Part shown: piece by piece, positions 22,481 to 33,826 of the stretch
Layout of the letters: each line of letters opens with the position of its first letter
How positions within the stretch are numbered: position 1 is the stretch's first letter
DNA from: Amphibalanus amphitrite
Lineage: Eukaryota > Arthropoda > Thecostraca > Balanomorpha > Balanidae
Reading direction: 5' to 3'
Length of the DNA: 64,000 nt
Assembly: GCF_019059575.1 (NCBI RefSeq)
Contig: NW_024881507.1
Location: forward strand, 1,674,001-1,738,000
Notes under the pieces: generated by a model
What the model saw: the letters and a program-made list of their open reading frames with translations, nothing else
Told to the model about the DNA's origin: nothing
Databases searched by the model: none
Translations under genes and position numbers: made by a program

Positions 22481-23953
22481 TCCCGGGATGTTCTCCATGT
22501 CAATCAATAGCCAGACAAAGGGCCGGGCGCCGCGCCGGCCGGCGGGCGGACAGGCTGACCGGTATATATCGGCCCGCTGACCGGCGATCAGCACACACTA
22601 TTCTGTGAGCCGATCAACACGTGGTGGGGCAGCGGGTCTGGGCGAGGCCTGAGCGCAGCGGGGCTGGACGAGCGGAACGGGCACACTGAGAGGGAGCTGG
22701 GCCCAGAGAGGGAATCCCGGATCCACCGAGATTGGATCCGGAGTCAGCAGTAGGACAGCCAGCCCGACTTTTCTTACTCTCTCGACCCTCCTTCTCTTTC
22801 ACTCTGGACGCCACCTCAATGTAGTTCACGGTTGAACATCTTTGCGCCGTCCGTCGCGCCTTCTTTCCCCGATCCATCCATCCATGTGCCAGTGAGGTCA
22901 GCTCAGCTCAGCAGGCGACTCAGCTCAGCTCAGCGGGCGGCTGAACAAACCCATCTCCGTCCCTGGGACTCTGCGGGAGTTCCCGGCCCCGGCCGTGGTC
23001 AGATAATGTCTGTCTGTGACCCTCGGCCGGCCTCGGCCCGTAGGCACTCTTCCGTGATACTCCCCGTCGCTGACAGCAGAGAGAATTGCCGACGGCACGC
23101 AAGCTGCAGTGCGGCCCCGCATTCCGTGATGCCCTAGCCGTATATAATGCTGGGGAGGGACGGGCTGTGCGGCAGCAATAAACTTTTATCAGCGCGGCGA
23201 TGTATGCCCGCGGGACGCTGAATTCCGAATGGTGTCATTGTCTGGCAGCCAGTGGACCCGGAAACGGCACACAAAACCCCTTATTGACATGGCATCGCTC
23301 GAGTGAGCGGAGCGAGGCGGTCCGGGGCTGGCGCACTGCCAGGGCGCCTACAGGGGAACACCCGTACAGCGTACAGCAACATAAGGGAGCACCGAGCACG
23401 CAGTCATTGCGGATAGTTAGGTGGAAAATAGTATGGTGTACGTTCTCGGAGAAGTTAAACGCTGAAACTTACCTTCCCAGTTTGCTTGTGTTTGACTTAC
23501 TTTTCCGTCTTTATTGCATACTCTGATTTCATCTACCAAACTTTTACTGCGTGGGCAGCCAGAGCACGAAAAATACGTAAGTGCAATAGGCAGTAGCAGC
23601 CAGTAGATTAGACGTCTGTGGCCTTCCGGAAACGCATTTTACCTCAATGGGAATTTAAAAACGTAACAAAGTGATCCTCAGTCATACGATGTTCACTTAG
23701 ACTTGAGATTTGTACATTAACGACTACTGACCTGCAAATTTGACGAAACCGTACTAAATACCGTGTCACAAACACCCTCAACCCCTCTTAGATGTCGAAA
23801 ACTGCTTTCATTTGACAATGCGACAGGCGAAACTTGATGAGGGATGGGATATGGTGGTTAGCGTAGCTGCCAGCCAGCTTGTCTCTGTTCTGAAGGGTTG
23901 TAGCTCGCGCGGTCGTGGGAACACATCGCAGAGACAAAGCTGGCGAGCAAAGA

Positions 23954-23957
23954 CGAG

Positions 23958-24036
<79 letters not shown>
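23954..24036. repeat. (GA)n microsatellite
   Basis: About 80 bp of nearly pure GA. It generates spurious frames on both strands. Confidence 0.97.
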
Positions 24037-24042
<6 letters not shown>

Positions 24043-24190
24043 AGGAGAGAGCTGAAGGGAGAGAATAGGAAGACCGGAAGCGAGCCTGATCGATGGTCCG
24101 GAAGCGGAAGTGGCGACGTTGCTGGGCGCTGACGGCCGAGGAGAGGGGCCGGGGAGTAACGGACCGGACTGGACGAGCCGAGACGGACGG

Positions 24191-24345
24191 AGGGGTGATA
24201 CGGAGTGGGAGAGGGGTGGTTCGGAGTGGGAGAGGGGTGGTACGGAGTGGGAGAGGGTGGTACGGAGTGGGAGAGGGGTGGTACGGAGTGGGAGAGGGGT
24301 GGTACGGAGTGGGAGAGGGGCGGTACGGAGTGGGGGAGGGATGCA
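24191..24345 (+). repeat. 21-bp minisatellite
   Basis: About seven copies of GGAGTGGGAGAGGGGTGGTAC with one-base length variation, strongly G-biased on the plus strand. Confidence 0.92.
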
Positions 24346-27300
24346 GGAAGCAGAATAGTACGGATAGGGAGAAGGGCAGTGCGGAGGAAGGAGAGTGCGG
24401 AGGTTGGCGGCGCGATGTGGGGCCGGACACAGCGAACAGATGACATTAGAGGTGGACGGCATTAGTCCGCCGTCTCCGCGTTAGCTTCTGGTTTCCAATG
24501 ATGAGACATGCCCGGACATACCTTACATAACGGCATGCATATTTCCACTTTATCAGCGCCATCCCAGGAGCTGGTACCCGATCATAGATCCAATATCAAA
24601 CGGCCATCAGTGATGCAGATGAGCTATCGTTGGCCGGCCCGCCATCCGCCCTTGGCCTTCATCAAAGAGAGTGCTGGAGAGGCAGCCCCGGCCGCGGCAG
24701 CGCCGCCGAATCTCCTCACAGGGGCCAGACTGGGACTGGTCTGGGCCGAGCCGGGCCTGGGGTCTACCGCGACACCGGCCAACTCGTTCAGCGCTATCAC
24801 CGTGATATCATGAAAAAGGACGGTCGCCAGCGTAGAACCAAAGGCCACCAGGGCTAAACCCAACCGGCATCAGTGTGTGCCCTAGCACAGTGCTGTCCTG
24901 TTCCCTTCCCCGCGCTGTGACCGGCTCTGGATGCCGACCGGGACAGTCGGGCCGGCCGGCTGTACGAGCCAGGGCGACTATCTGGTCGGGGCGGCGGCGG
25001 CGGCCGGCCGGCCCGATAGCGGTGATAGACGCCGGGCCGGGACGGCAGAATTGGACGGGGATCGTCCGACCGGCCCGCCAGATAGTCGGCTCATCTGATA
25101 GTCAGCCGGCCCCGCCTGTCTGCACGAGCCGGGCACGGCGAGCAGCGCGGGACGCCGCGCGGTCACGGAGACTGGTACACGGAAGGCAACTCACGGGACG
25201 GCATACAACTCATGGGACGGAGACAGCTCAGTTCAATGACAAGGTGGCAGACCATTGACGGGAAACAGCTTATAACAAATAATGGTTTAGACAATAAAGA
25301 CAAAAGTGACATATGGGAGACGGGGAGACATACAGAGATGGGGAGACTGCTTACGGTTCTAGGCGGACCGAACAGGGTAATACGTGTCTAGACTTTGAAG
25401 TTTATTAGGATTTATTGGTTACCATGGGCCAGCAAAAATACAGAAAAATGTCCAACCACAATGTTGCTAATACATTTATAGCAGTGAAATTCCGATTTAA
25501 GGTCACCTATGGCTTTCATTGCTTTACCATATAGAAAAACCCTTTGACTTCATTTTCTACGTTTCCATTGTTCCATTGTTACCTTACTCCAATTTTGTTT
25601 CATCTTTCTGAAAGGTTGAAGTCATTTACTGTGAAATGTCAGTTTAATTTCGTTTTAATTACATCGCGAGATATTTTTGTGAGGGCTTTCAGTCGTTTGG
25701 CAGACGCAGTCGGCAGCTGGAGACTTTCATATGCCCTCCTAGCAGTGATAAAGACGCCGGCGCTCGTATTTATTGTAGCCCTGCCGACTGGTCCGTCCAA
25801 TTTCGGCCCTCGACACCGCCGCATTGTTCAGATAATATTCCTGTTTTGGCATTGTGCTTGGAATTCATTCTATTTCATGCTTTACAAAATTTTGTCTTCA
25901 TAAAATCGAGGCGCTGAATGGCGTTGATGCATTTGCATTTGCTTTCTGTCAGTTGCACATGACAGCTTGCATTTAGGTACGCATTTACGTGCACTTCTCA
26001 ACAGTGGCGGATCCAGGGGAGGGCAAAATGGGCATTTGCCCTCCCCAAAGCTAAATCATGTGGGCAAGACTGTCCTTTTGCCCCTCCCAAAGCATGTAGA
26101 GATGATAAAATTGAATATGGCGTCGAGGGCTATCTGGACGTAAAGCAGGACTTTCGGTGACGGCCATTCCGAAGGAAGGAGCTGGACGTTCGCTGCTGAT
26201 GACTTATGCCAGAATGCTGTAAATAGATCAAACTCCCTGAACTGATTGCATGTAGATAGTGTGGCGTTGTAAAGTCGCTTGGTCATCTCGGTGCTCAAGG
26301 GCAGCGGAAATCCGCGGATAGAGGGTGCAGGGGTTTCAGCTCCAGACCCATGGAAAAACATTGGAGTGCAAACATAGCTTTTTGCACCCCCCAAAAGCCG
26401 TATAAGAGGCCTGTCACACCACCAAATACATTTTCTCCCAGACCAGTGATCGGGAAACGAACGATCATATGGGATCACCGATCATCAGACGTCCAGTTGT
26501 TGGTCAGGAGCGCCCTATGCTGGTCTTTGGGGCCCTCACCGGCTAGGAGTGTCCCGAACCGCGTTTGGTGCCCCATGACGGCATCTGAGGACCCCACGGA
26601 GACTCCAGGGGTTACGCTGCCTCTGAGGGCCCCCACGTCGGTCTCTGAGGGCCCTCGTGACACGGTCCTAGACCCATCTCAGGTCTGAGTGCCCATGGGC
26701 TTTAGATGACCCACGACGGCCTCTGAGGGCCCCAACACAACCAGGCTGCAGGAGCTATGCTGGCATCTGAGGAACCTGTGACGGTCTCTTGATGGCCCTA
26801 ACAATGGACTCTGGCCTTACCACAGCCTCTGAGGGCCTTGCAAAGATACCTGAGGGCCCAGGGCCTATGAAAACCGTCATGATGGCCAAGGATCTTCATG
26901 ATGACCTCTGATGGTCCTCTTGAAGGCTTCTAAGGGCCCTCACAACGATTTCCACAGTGATTCCACCCGAGACGGACGGTCCCTGAGGGCCCTCACGACA
27001 ACCTCTATCATCTATGGGCCCTCAAGACGACCTCTAGGACCCAACGCAAGCTTCAAATGCCCACGCTGGCATCTGAGGGCCCCACGACGGCCTCTGATCG
27101 GGCCTCAATGCAGGCAGACTGCAGGGGTCATGCTGACCTCTGAGAGTCCTGTAACGAAGGCTCCAAGGGCCCTGCACGGTGGCCTATGAAGAACCCTATG
27201 AAGAACTTTCAAGACTCGAGCCTACGCTGCTTTCTGAAACCCTTCAGCACCTTCTGAGGAACCGACCCTGGTCGGGGCTCATTCAATCTGAGAAGTCGTG

Positions 27301-27365
27301 AAGGTCTCTGGAGGAGCCTCCATTGAGTCATTCAGTTTCCAGAGGTTTTTGACGGTCTTGTATGT

Positions 27366-27582
27366 ATAGTCGACTACAGAATGATGTTCCACTTTTCACA
27401 GGCAATTATTTGCCTGGAGTGGTAGGCTGTGCCGCATCACACGGGCTGAGTTCACAAATTATAGCTTTGTCCCAGTGCTCACAATCGACACGCGACAATC
27501 GATGCGTGATAAACGGCACAACTTAGCGCTCCGGTCAACTGAGAGCTTCTGAGGAGAGGAACATCATTCTGTAGTCGACTAT
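27366..27582. repeat. Inverted repeat inside the hAT-like element
   Basis: A 25-bp perfect inverted pair (27366-27390 and 27558-27582) contains TAGTCGACTACAGAATGATG and its complement around a 167-bp centre. It may be a foldback insertion within the larger element; no target duplication was identified. Confidence 0.75.
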
Positions 27583-27888
27583 ACGTATGCATGTATGTAT
27601 GTACATATGTATGTATTGACACCAAAAGCCTTCCACATATGGCGTGGCGATTACGGCTTGTAAGTAAGAGCGGACCCGTAGGGCTCTCAAAGGTCCACTG
27701 CGGATCCAGAAAAGTGGTTTAAGGCTTGCGGGGGTGGTTAGCATAAGAAAAATCACCCAGTAAAAAAAAAAAAACTTGTCGCATTTCACTTATTTAGGTA
27801 TGCTGTGATTTTGTGAGGTTCACTGAAATATGCAAACATTTTGGATAACTTCCTGTATGGATTGTTTCCTTAACTTTTGGTTTTCATA

Positions 27889-28139
27889 CAGGGGCGCGGG
27901 AACTACTTTCCGACTGTGGGGGCACACCATAATAGAGATTAACCTAGGGTACCCCCAAATCTAGTTTTCTCACCGATTTTAGGCCACTTATTTTTCACTC
28001 CTGGGCTTTTTCAACAAAAAAAGAAAACATTTGCAAAAAAAGTGTGGTATTCCGTCTCAAAGCTGTGGGGGCACCGCCCCCACGGCCCCAGAGTTGGGGG
28101 GCAAGCTGCCCCCACTGCCCCCCGGCTCCCGCGCCTATG
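27889..28139. mobile_element. hAT-like MITE nested in the larger hAT-like element
   Basis: Ends CAGGGGCGCGGGAAC and GGCTCCCGCGCCTATG are imperfect inverted repeats, flanked by a perfect 8-bp duplication TTTTCATA (27881-27888 and 28140-28147). At 251 bp it is far too short to code. The intact duplication inside 26002-28330 shows it inserted later. Confidence 0.85.
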
Positions 28140-28338
28140 TTTTCATAAATCGATGATTGGCAGCTTGAAAAAGTAAAGGGGCCCAAAACCTTCAGTGGGG
28201 CCCCTTGAGAAAATGTTGCATCCCCATCCAAAATTTATCTTACATTCCTCCCAGTGCGGAGTGGATAGGGGTCGTCGGATAGGTCGGAAAATTTTGCCCT
28301 CCCCAAACGGATCGGCTGGATCCGCCCCTGCTTCTCAA

Positions 28339-31300
28339 GTAACCCGTGAGTAAAACAGAATGATAAAAAACAACAAAACTTTTTAAAGCTGATTTCTTGT
28401 TCAAGCATTCAATTTCTTGGCATACCACGCATAGCCGCTGCCTCTTTCATCTCTGGTCATTTGCGCTTCCACCGTCAATCATTTTCATTGTCAATCACTC
28501 ATCACTCTCAGCCACTCGTCACGATCAGGTCACTGTATCACCGTCTCTGTCACTTTCAGTGCCTAATACGCTGCCGGCCGGCCGGTGCAGTGACGAGCTG
28601 TTATAGCGGCTATTCCCCACCCTCGGGGTATCATCCATGGCTCCTGGGGACCCGATCCGTCATGCTCGGCGGCCTGCTGCACCATCTCCCCCCCCAGCGC
28701 CCAACCCCCCCCCCCCCCCTGCCTCGGGCGATCCGCCGCCGGCCGCCGTGAGAGGTACCGGCACGCGACTGCGTGGATGATGGGAGTGCATGAGGCACCG
28801 AACGACAAGGTGACAAACACATTCCGACTTATAAGCCTGGTGGAGAATTGATGTTCTTTTGGTCACAGTGTACATATATAAATACTTTTGGTGAGATGAC
28901 CAATGGAGTTATAAGGCGTCTTCACTTTCTTGCAGTCGAAGTTGGTCAGTTCTGTGGTGACCCTGCTATGAATGCATATAAGTCCGTATGCATAATGGGA
29001 ATATTCATGACGCAATTTCAAACGCCTCTTTTACATACCATCGCACTTTTAGCACAAGACGGCACTTTATTTATTCGAGTCATCCGACCTCTAAACGAGA
29101 GCGGCACAAACGACGTCGCGGCGATTCTGTCTCGGTCAAACTTAGCCAGAGACCAAACGAGCGCTCTAGCTCAGTTTTAACGGGCCATCGCAGAGGTCAG
29201 CCCAGCCTCACCGTATCGCTATACGGAGAACAAAAGCGGAACTGCCGACCGTATTTATCATTACCTCAGCGAGCCGAAATAGCCCAGGAATGGCCCTGTA
29301 ATGGAGAGGATTAGGAAATGAGCTCGATCAACGCTATCATTATCCGGTGGTGCCTCTAATGAGCTGATGGCACGGCTGGTGGTCCGGCGCGGCGGCGTGG
29401 AGGCGGGCTGAGAGGTCAGCGACCGTCACCCACCGGCGCCGCGGCGCAGACATTAGCCGGCGGCGAGCTATTCTGGCTGATCCGCCGCCTCTGGGACGTC
29501 CCTGTCCACATGGTATGGTCTCCCCCGGGGACGGGGTAATGGGCACTCAGGTTAGGGGGAGGGGGATTAGTCGGACCAGGAGCGGACGGTGCTGACCGTG
29601 CCGAGGCTGCGATGGCACACGGTGAAACTTGGGTGGTAAGAAAAACAGGATGAGCATTGAGCAGCATATATACCTAATACTCGGATGTGCCCAGATGAAA
29701 AATGTTACAATCTTTACATGATGGTTTAAGGGCTGATGATGCTGACTAGTGACTACGCACGAATCAGCTAAAAACTCTTTTCCGGCATGATAGCCATTAG
29801 TTATGTGTCACATTCTCACATTCAAATAAGAATGACTGTCTCACATTTATGTGCTACTCGATAACAAGTAACAACACCTCCATACAACATCCTAGAAGTA
29901 GAACTTGCTGTGCGAAATAACGACATTCGTTGCATCATCTGTTCCAATGAACTGCAATGCCCTGTTTCCGGTGAGAAATGCCGACGTCTGGGAGAGGTGT
30001 GTTTTGTTTTCCCATTCGCCGCCCGATAAGGCCACTGACAAATGACTCCCCGAGGCACCAGAAACTGAATAAAGCGGCCGCGTTTCGACTGGCGGCCGAT
30101 TGTGAGCCACTCGTGTGCCGGCCTTTGTCGTCTGACCGTTACCGATTGTTCGATAGCGTTGTTCCATGGAATGGTCTGCATTCAATGAACTTCTCGGACG
30201 TTACCAAATTGCCTCAGAACGTTTTATATGGTGCGGTCATTTTTCAGAATGTTGCATTTGGTAAAAAAGCCGAACTATAAGCTACCCTGAAAATACGGAA
30301 ACTGGCAGATCCAGGGAGTATCATGGGCGAATGCACAATGTACGAGGGGTGCCTTGTCGGGGGAGGGGGAGTGGGCGTGTCGAGACACCTTGTCGAGACG
30401 TTCAGCCGGAGTGCCGTATCTACTCCTCTTGCTGGGCGCAGCAGGCCTCTGGTCGTAAGTATGCCAGCAATGTTCATACCCGCTGCTCCCGCTGAGCGCC
30501 GTGGGCCGGGCGCCGTGCTACTGAGCGCTGAGTCGCCGTACGACCATTGCCCGCTGCTCGGTCTCCGCCCCACAGTATGTATAGCCGCAGTCGCGTGTGA
30601 CAGGTCATTTGGTGGCTTTCGAGCTCCACCGTCACCGGAAGAAATCATTATTGGACCACTACCGTCCATTTATGGGAACTGATTGGATCTCGGCCTCTTT
30701 TCGGGTTCTGGCTTTGACTGAGGCTGCCACCGTAGCTATGTTATTGACGTTTTTCACTGCACCCAGCCCCTCCTGTGACTGGGTTATCGGCGCACCCCGA
30801 CTCCTGTGTTGGGGTTATCGCCGCATCTGGCTCACTGCCGCCGCACTATGGGGTAATTCGGCGCGCCCCTGGCCTTGGCTCGGCCCCGGCGCTGGCTCCC
30901 GTTCAGGTCCTGCTTCGGTCGGCTGCTACCGTGCCAGCGCCACTCGGTCAATAGTCAATACAGGGAGAAGCTAATGAGGTTACCCGGCCAGTGGACAGCC
31001 AGGGAGGGGCTGTTTGATAGTGACCGACCAGTGAATGGGAGACTTTCGCAAAACCCTGAATACTATAGTTACTTACTCTATGTTGTGCCTTGAAGTCCGT
31101 AGACATGAACTTAAAGGTTTTCTAAGACGTACAATGTAGGTAATGGTATCATGCTGTTTCCAAAACATATTTATTCCCAAAAATCCCATGGCCGCGTCTT
31201 CTTGGTGCAGCTGTTCCTCGCAGCCATTACCCGATCACGTCCTGGCGTATCCTCTTCGCAGCATGACACCGTATAACACATGGACGACACGCCGGCCTGC

Positions 31301-32540
31301 TGGCAGCGATTGGTACGATGGGACTGACGTCGGCGGCTCGGAGCGCGCTCCATTGCCGCGAATGGAAAACGATCGGGTCAGATGGAATGGGCCGTCGTTC
31401 CGCCGGGACGGCGCGGACAGAGTAACGGGAAGTCAAGGACGTGGGCGCAGCGCGGCACTTCCATGTCACTTCCCAGCAGTCTGCCGTCACATTTGTCACA
31501 TCTCACCGTGGATGTTCAGCTATGTTTGCGGAGAACAGCCTACTCGCGCTCCCATTTCTATACGTTACCGCAGTCGTGAAGGAACGACAAATCGGCGCTT
31601 CTTCTGATTGATTGTGACTTATCCCCACATATACGAGTACACACGTCTGAAATCATAATCAACGCAACAATCACACACACAGTCTCACATACATCGATGC
31701 AAATCGAATAAATGTCAGCCCCGCTCGCCGTCCACTGAGGTTCTGGGACGTGATGAGACGGGCGGACGCCGTCGGCCATGGGCGGCTGACAATGGGCGGG
31801 ATTCTCCTACCGCCGTGTGCATCCAGGGACCTTTTGCCGAGTGTGCTCGCAGCGTCACTGACATTACAGACGACATTACAGACATTATGGAGGAGACGGA
31901 CAGCACGGGTGGGCACATGCCGAGTCACGTCCGAGTCCGCTACGCCAGAACAGCTAATGGTCGACAGATCGGGACGCCAGGGGACGGATGATGGGGACAG
32001 TGGGAGGAAAAGGATACTGTAATGTTTATTGTGTGTGTATGGCACTACACATGTAGGGGTTATGAGAGGACAAAGGTGTGGCGAAGGAATTGATCTAGGA
32101 CAGGGTGCTGTGCATGGGTTGAGCACAATACCGGACAGTGAACGTACGGAAAATACGGACTCACAGAACGGGGACATATGCACCGCAGGCCGCTGCCGCA
32201 CTAAGCCGAAGGCGCTGTCTTTGTGCTGCAGTCAGGGATTCGGACGGAATAGTCGCTCGATGCGAGCTCAGCAAAACGCGAGGCTGCCGAAAATAACGCA
32301 ACTTTCCATTTTCTGCTTTTGATCCGCCTCAATCGGTGTTTTTCACGAGTGAGTTGGCTTGGCTCGCTGACTTCACAACTTCCTAAAACTTCCAGGAAAG
32401 CATTAAATCCAAACGGGATTTTCGAGTGTTCAAAAAGGCAAACTTAGTGAATGCAACAGTTTCGTTTACTCTAGGCTGTTTACTGAAGATTTATTTCCAC
32501 GCCCTCATCATTACTCATTGAATATTTCCACGCCCATATA
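28339..32540. other. Non-coding stretch
   Basis: I see no gene, mobile-element ends or long repeats. It contains moderate-GC unique-looking DNA and a C-run near 28700-28720. It may lie in a large 5' intron of the arrestin gene if its first exon is far upstream. Confidence 0.4.
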
Positions 32541-33528
32541 CAGGGTGTTTCACTAAAAGTGTCAAAAAGTAAAAGGTCATAATGCACATAAGAACAATGT
32601 TTTCTACGGAAATTTGCATATCATTTCATCCGCAGTTGTTGGACATTTGAATATATAACAGCGATATCACCGTCACTCAAACCTATTCCACATATCCGCC
32701 CCTTCTTTTGATGCACCGTTTCCGCACGTGTCCGGAGGTGGCTCACAGCCCGTTTTCATATTCAGCGTCCAGACTGTCGGCAAAGCCTTGAATTGTGCTC
32801 TTCAGCTCCCGAAGTGATGCGACTTGAGTCTTCCTCAGCTCTGCGAGAGCTACTGAGTCACTGACCAGAACCAGAAGTCCAGCGGTGACAGATCGGGGCT
32901 TCGCGCTGGCCATGGGGGCGGGCGGCGAGGCAGCTGATTATTTGGCCCAGGAACTTCTGGTCCAGCCAGTTCCTGGTGGCTACAGCCGTCACAGTGGTCG
33001 TTTTTGATAACTTGTAAGGCCTTGGCTATTTCTGATGTTGAAATTAGCTTCTTGTTATCTTCAAAGGCCCTCAAAAAGACCCTGACCTTTTCAACGGTTT
33101 CCGCCGAGAAGTGGGGGGCGACCCCGCCTTTTTTTGGACTGGAACTGGCATCGAAGGAGCCCTTTTAAACCTCTTAAGAAGCCCTTTTAAACTTTTATAA
33201 TTCGGAACGTAGCGAGGTGAGGAGAGTAAAACGTTTCCTGAAAAGTCGGCATACGGTTTCAATGTTTCTGATGGCACCAAATGTAAGTGTAATTCACCCC
33301 CTCCTGTTGAGGTGTAAATAACCTGTTCTTGGTCTGTATAAGGAAAAAAACGACTTGTAACTTTGGCCTCCTGCCCTCGCTCCGTTTGGGTGTAAAATAC
33401 ATCTTAAATAAACAAAGCATAAATGTCCAAAAATTTGCAACAAAGCCACATGCGCAACCACGTGATTTGCATATTTTATATTTCTTTAATAAGCATTTAC
33501 TTTTTGACACTTTTAGTGAAACACCCTG
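32541..33528 (-). mobile_element. Degenerate mariner/Tc1-like element
   Basis: Perfect 33-bp terminal inverted repeats starting CAGGGTGTTTCACTAAAAGT are flanked by TA on both sides (32539-32540 and 33529-33530), the Tc1/mariner target. Reverse-strand frames give transposase remnants: a segment with SRRKPLKRSG and ISTSEIAKALQVIK (HTH-like), then PPWPARSPDLSPLDFWFWS, the conserved end of the DDE domain. The frames are shifted and the middle is missing, so it cannot be autonomous. Confidence 0.88.
32850..33280 (-). pseudogene. Mariner-like transposase relic
   Basis: Two out-of-phase reverse-strand pieces, 33280-33071 (RFKRAPSMPVP and SRRKPLKRSG) and 33074-32850 (ISTSEIAKALQVIK then PARSPDLSPLDFW). 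A typical mariner transposase is about 340 aa; here about 140 remain, with a frameshift and the central catalytic part deleted. Confidence 0.75.
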
Positions 33529-33708
33529 TAGTAACCACGACGTATTGTGTTTATTTTAATCAGCACTGCCAATTCACTGTAAAAGTCCGGCATGTAAAAG
33601 CCCTGTATCTGGAATCTATTATATTCCGACGAATGCATAGCCAGTCAATGAACACATCGCAGTCGTCCACGGCTCGTTGTCCTGACTACCGTGCTCGTCT
33701 GTCCCCAG

Positions 33709-33826
33709 GTCACCATGGACTACATCCGCGAGTTTGACATTCGCCTGGAGAAGGAGATGTACTACGCGGGCGAGACGCTGGCCGGGCAGGTCATCCTCGA
33801 CACCATCGAAAACTTCAAACTGAGAG
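33709..33826 (+). CDS. Arrestin exon 1 (start exon)
   Basis: Acceptor GTCCCCAG at 33701-33708 shows that an upstream non-coding exon exists. Six bases of 5' UTR precede ATG at 33715. It encodes MDYIREFDIRLEKEMYYAGE then TLAGQVILDTIENFKLR, the first strands of arrestin-N. Ends in phase 1 at donor GTGAGG. Confidence 0.92.

Larger units (their letters stand above)
21821..26001. other. Non-coding stretch with GC-rich repeats
   Basis: No supported gene. It holds a 34-bp palindrome (22037-22070), a 31-bp GC minisatellite, a (GA)n tract, a 21-bp minisatellite and TATATA-like boxes near 22563 and 23142. Open frames here follow from repeats and high GC. Confidence 0.5.
26002..28330. mobile_element. 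Second hAT-like non-autonomous element with internal minisatellite
   Basis: Ends CAGTGGCGGATCCAG and CTGGATCCGCCCCTG (one mismatch) are flanked by a perfect 8-bp duplication CTTCTCAA (25994-26001 and 28331-28338). GGGGAGGGCAAAA is repeated inverted inside both ends. The interior at 26515-27260 has the same CTCTGAGGGCCC-type degenerate array as 18962-21812, so the two are related. It hosts a nested element. No transposase frame. Confidence 0.85.

Noticed and set aside
22260-22600. GC-rich overlapping frames with Arg/Ala/Pro repeats
   Set aside because: They come from a 31-bp CpG minisatellite and occur in several frames on both strands.
23788-24465. Frames of 190-224 aa with Pro/Ser/Leu or Val-Gly-Glu repeats
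   Set aside because: Several overlapping frames on both strands stay open through a (GA)n tract and a 21-bp minisatellite; no domain is recognisable.
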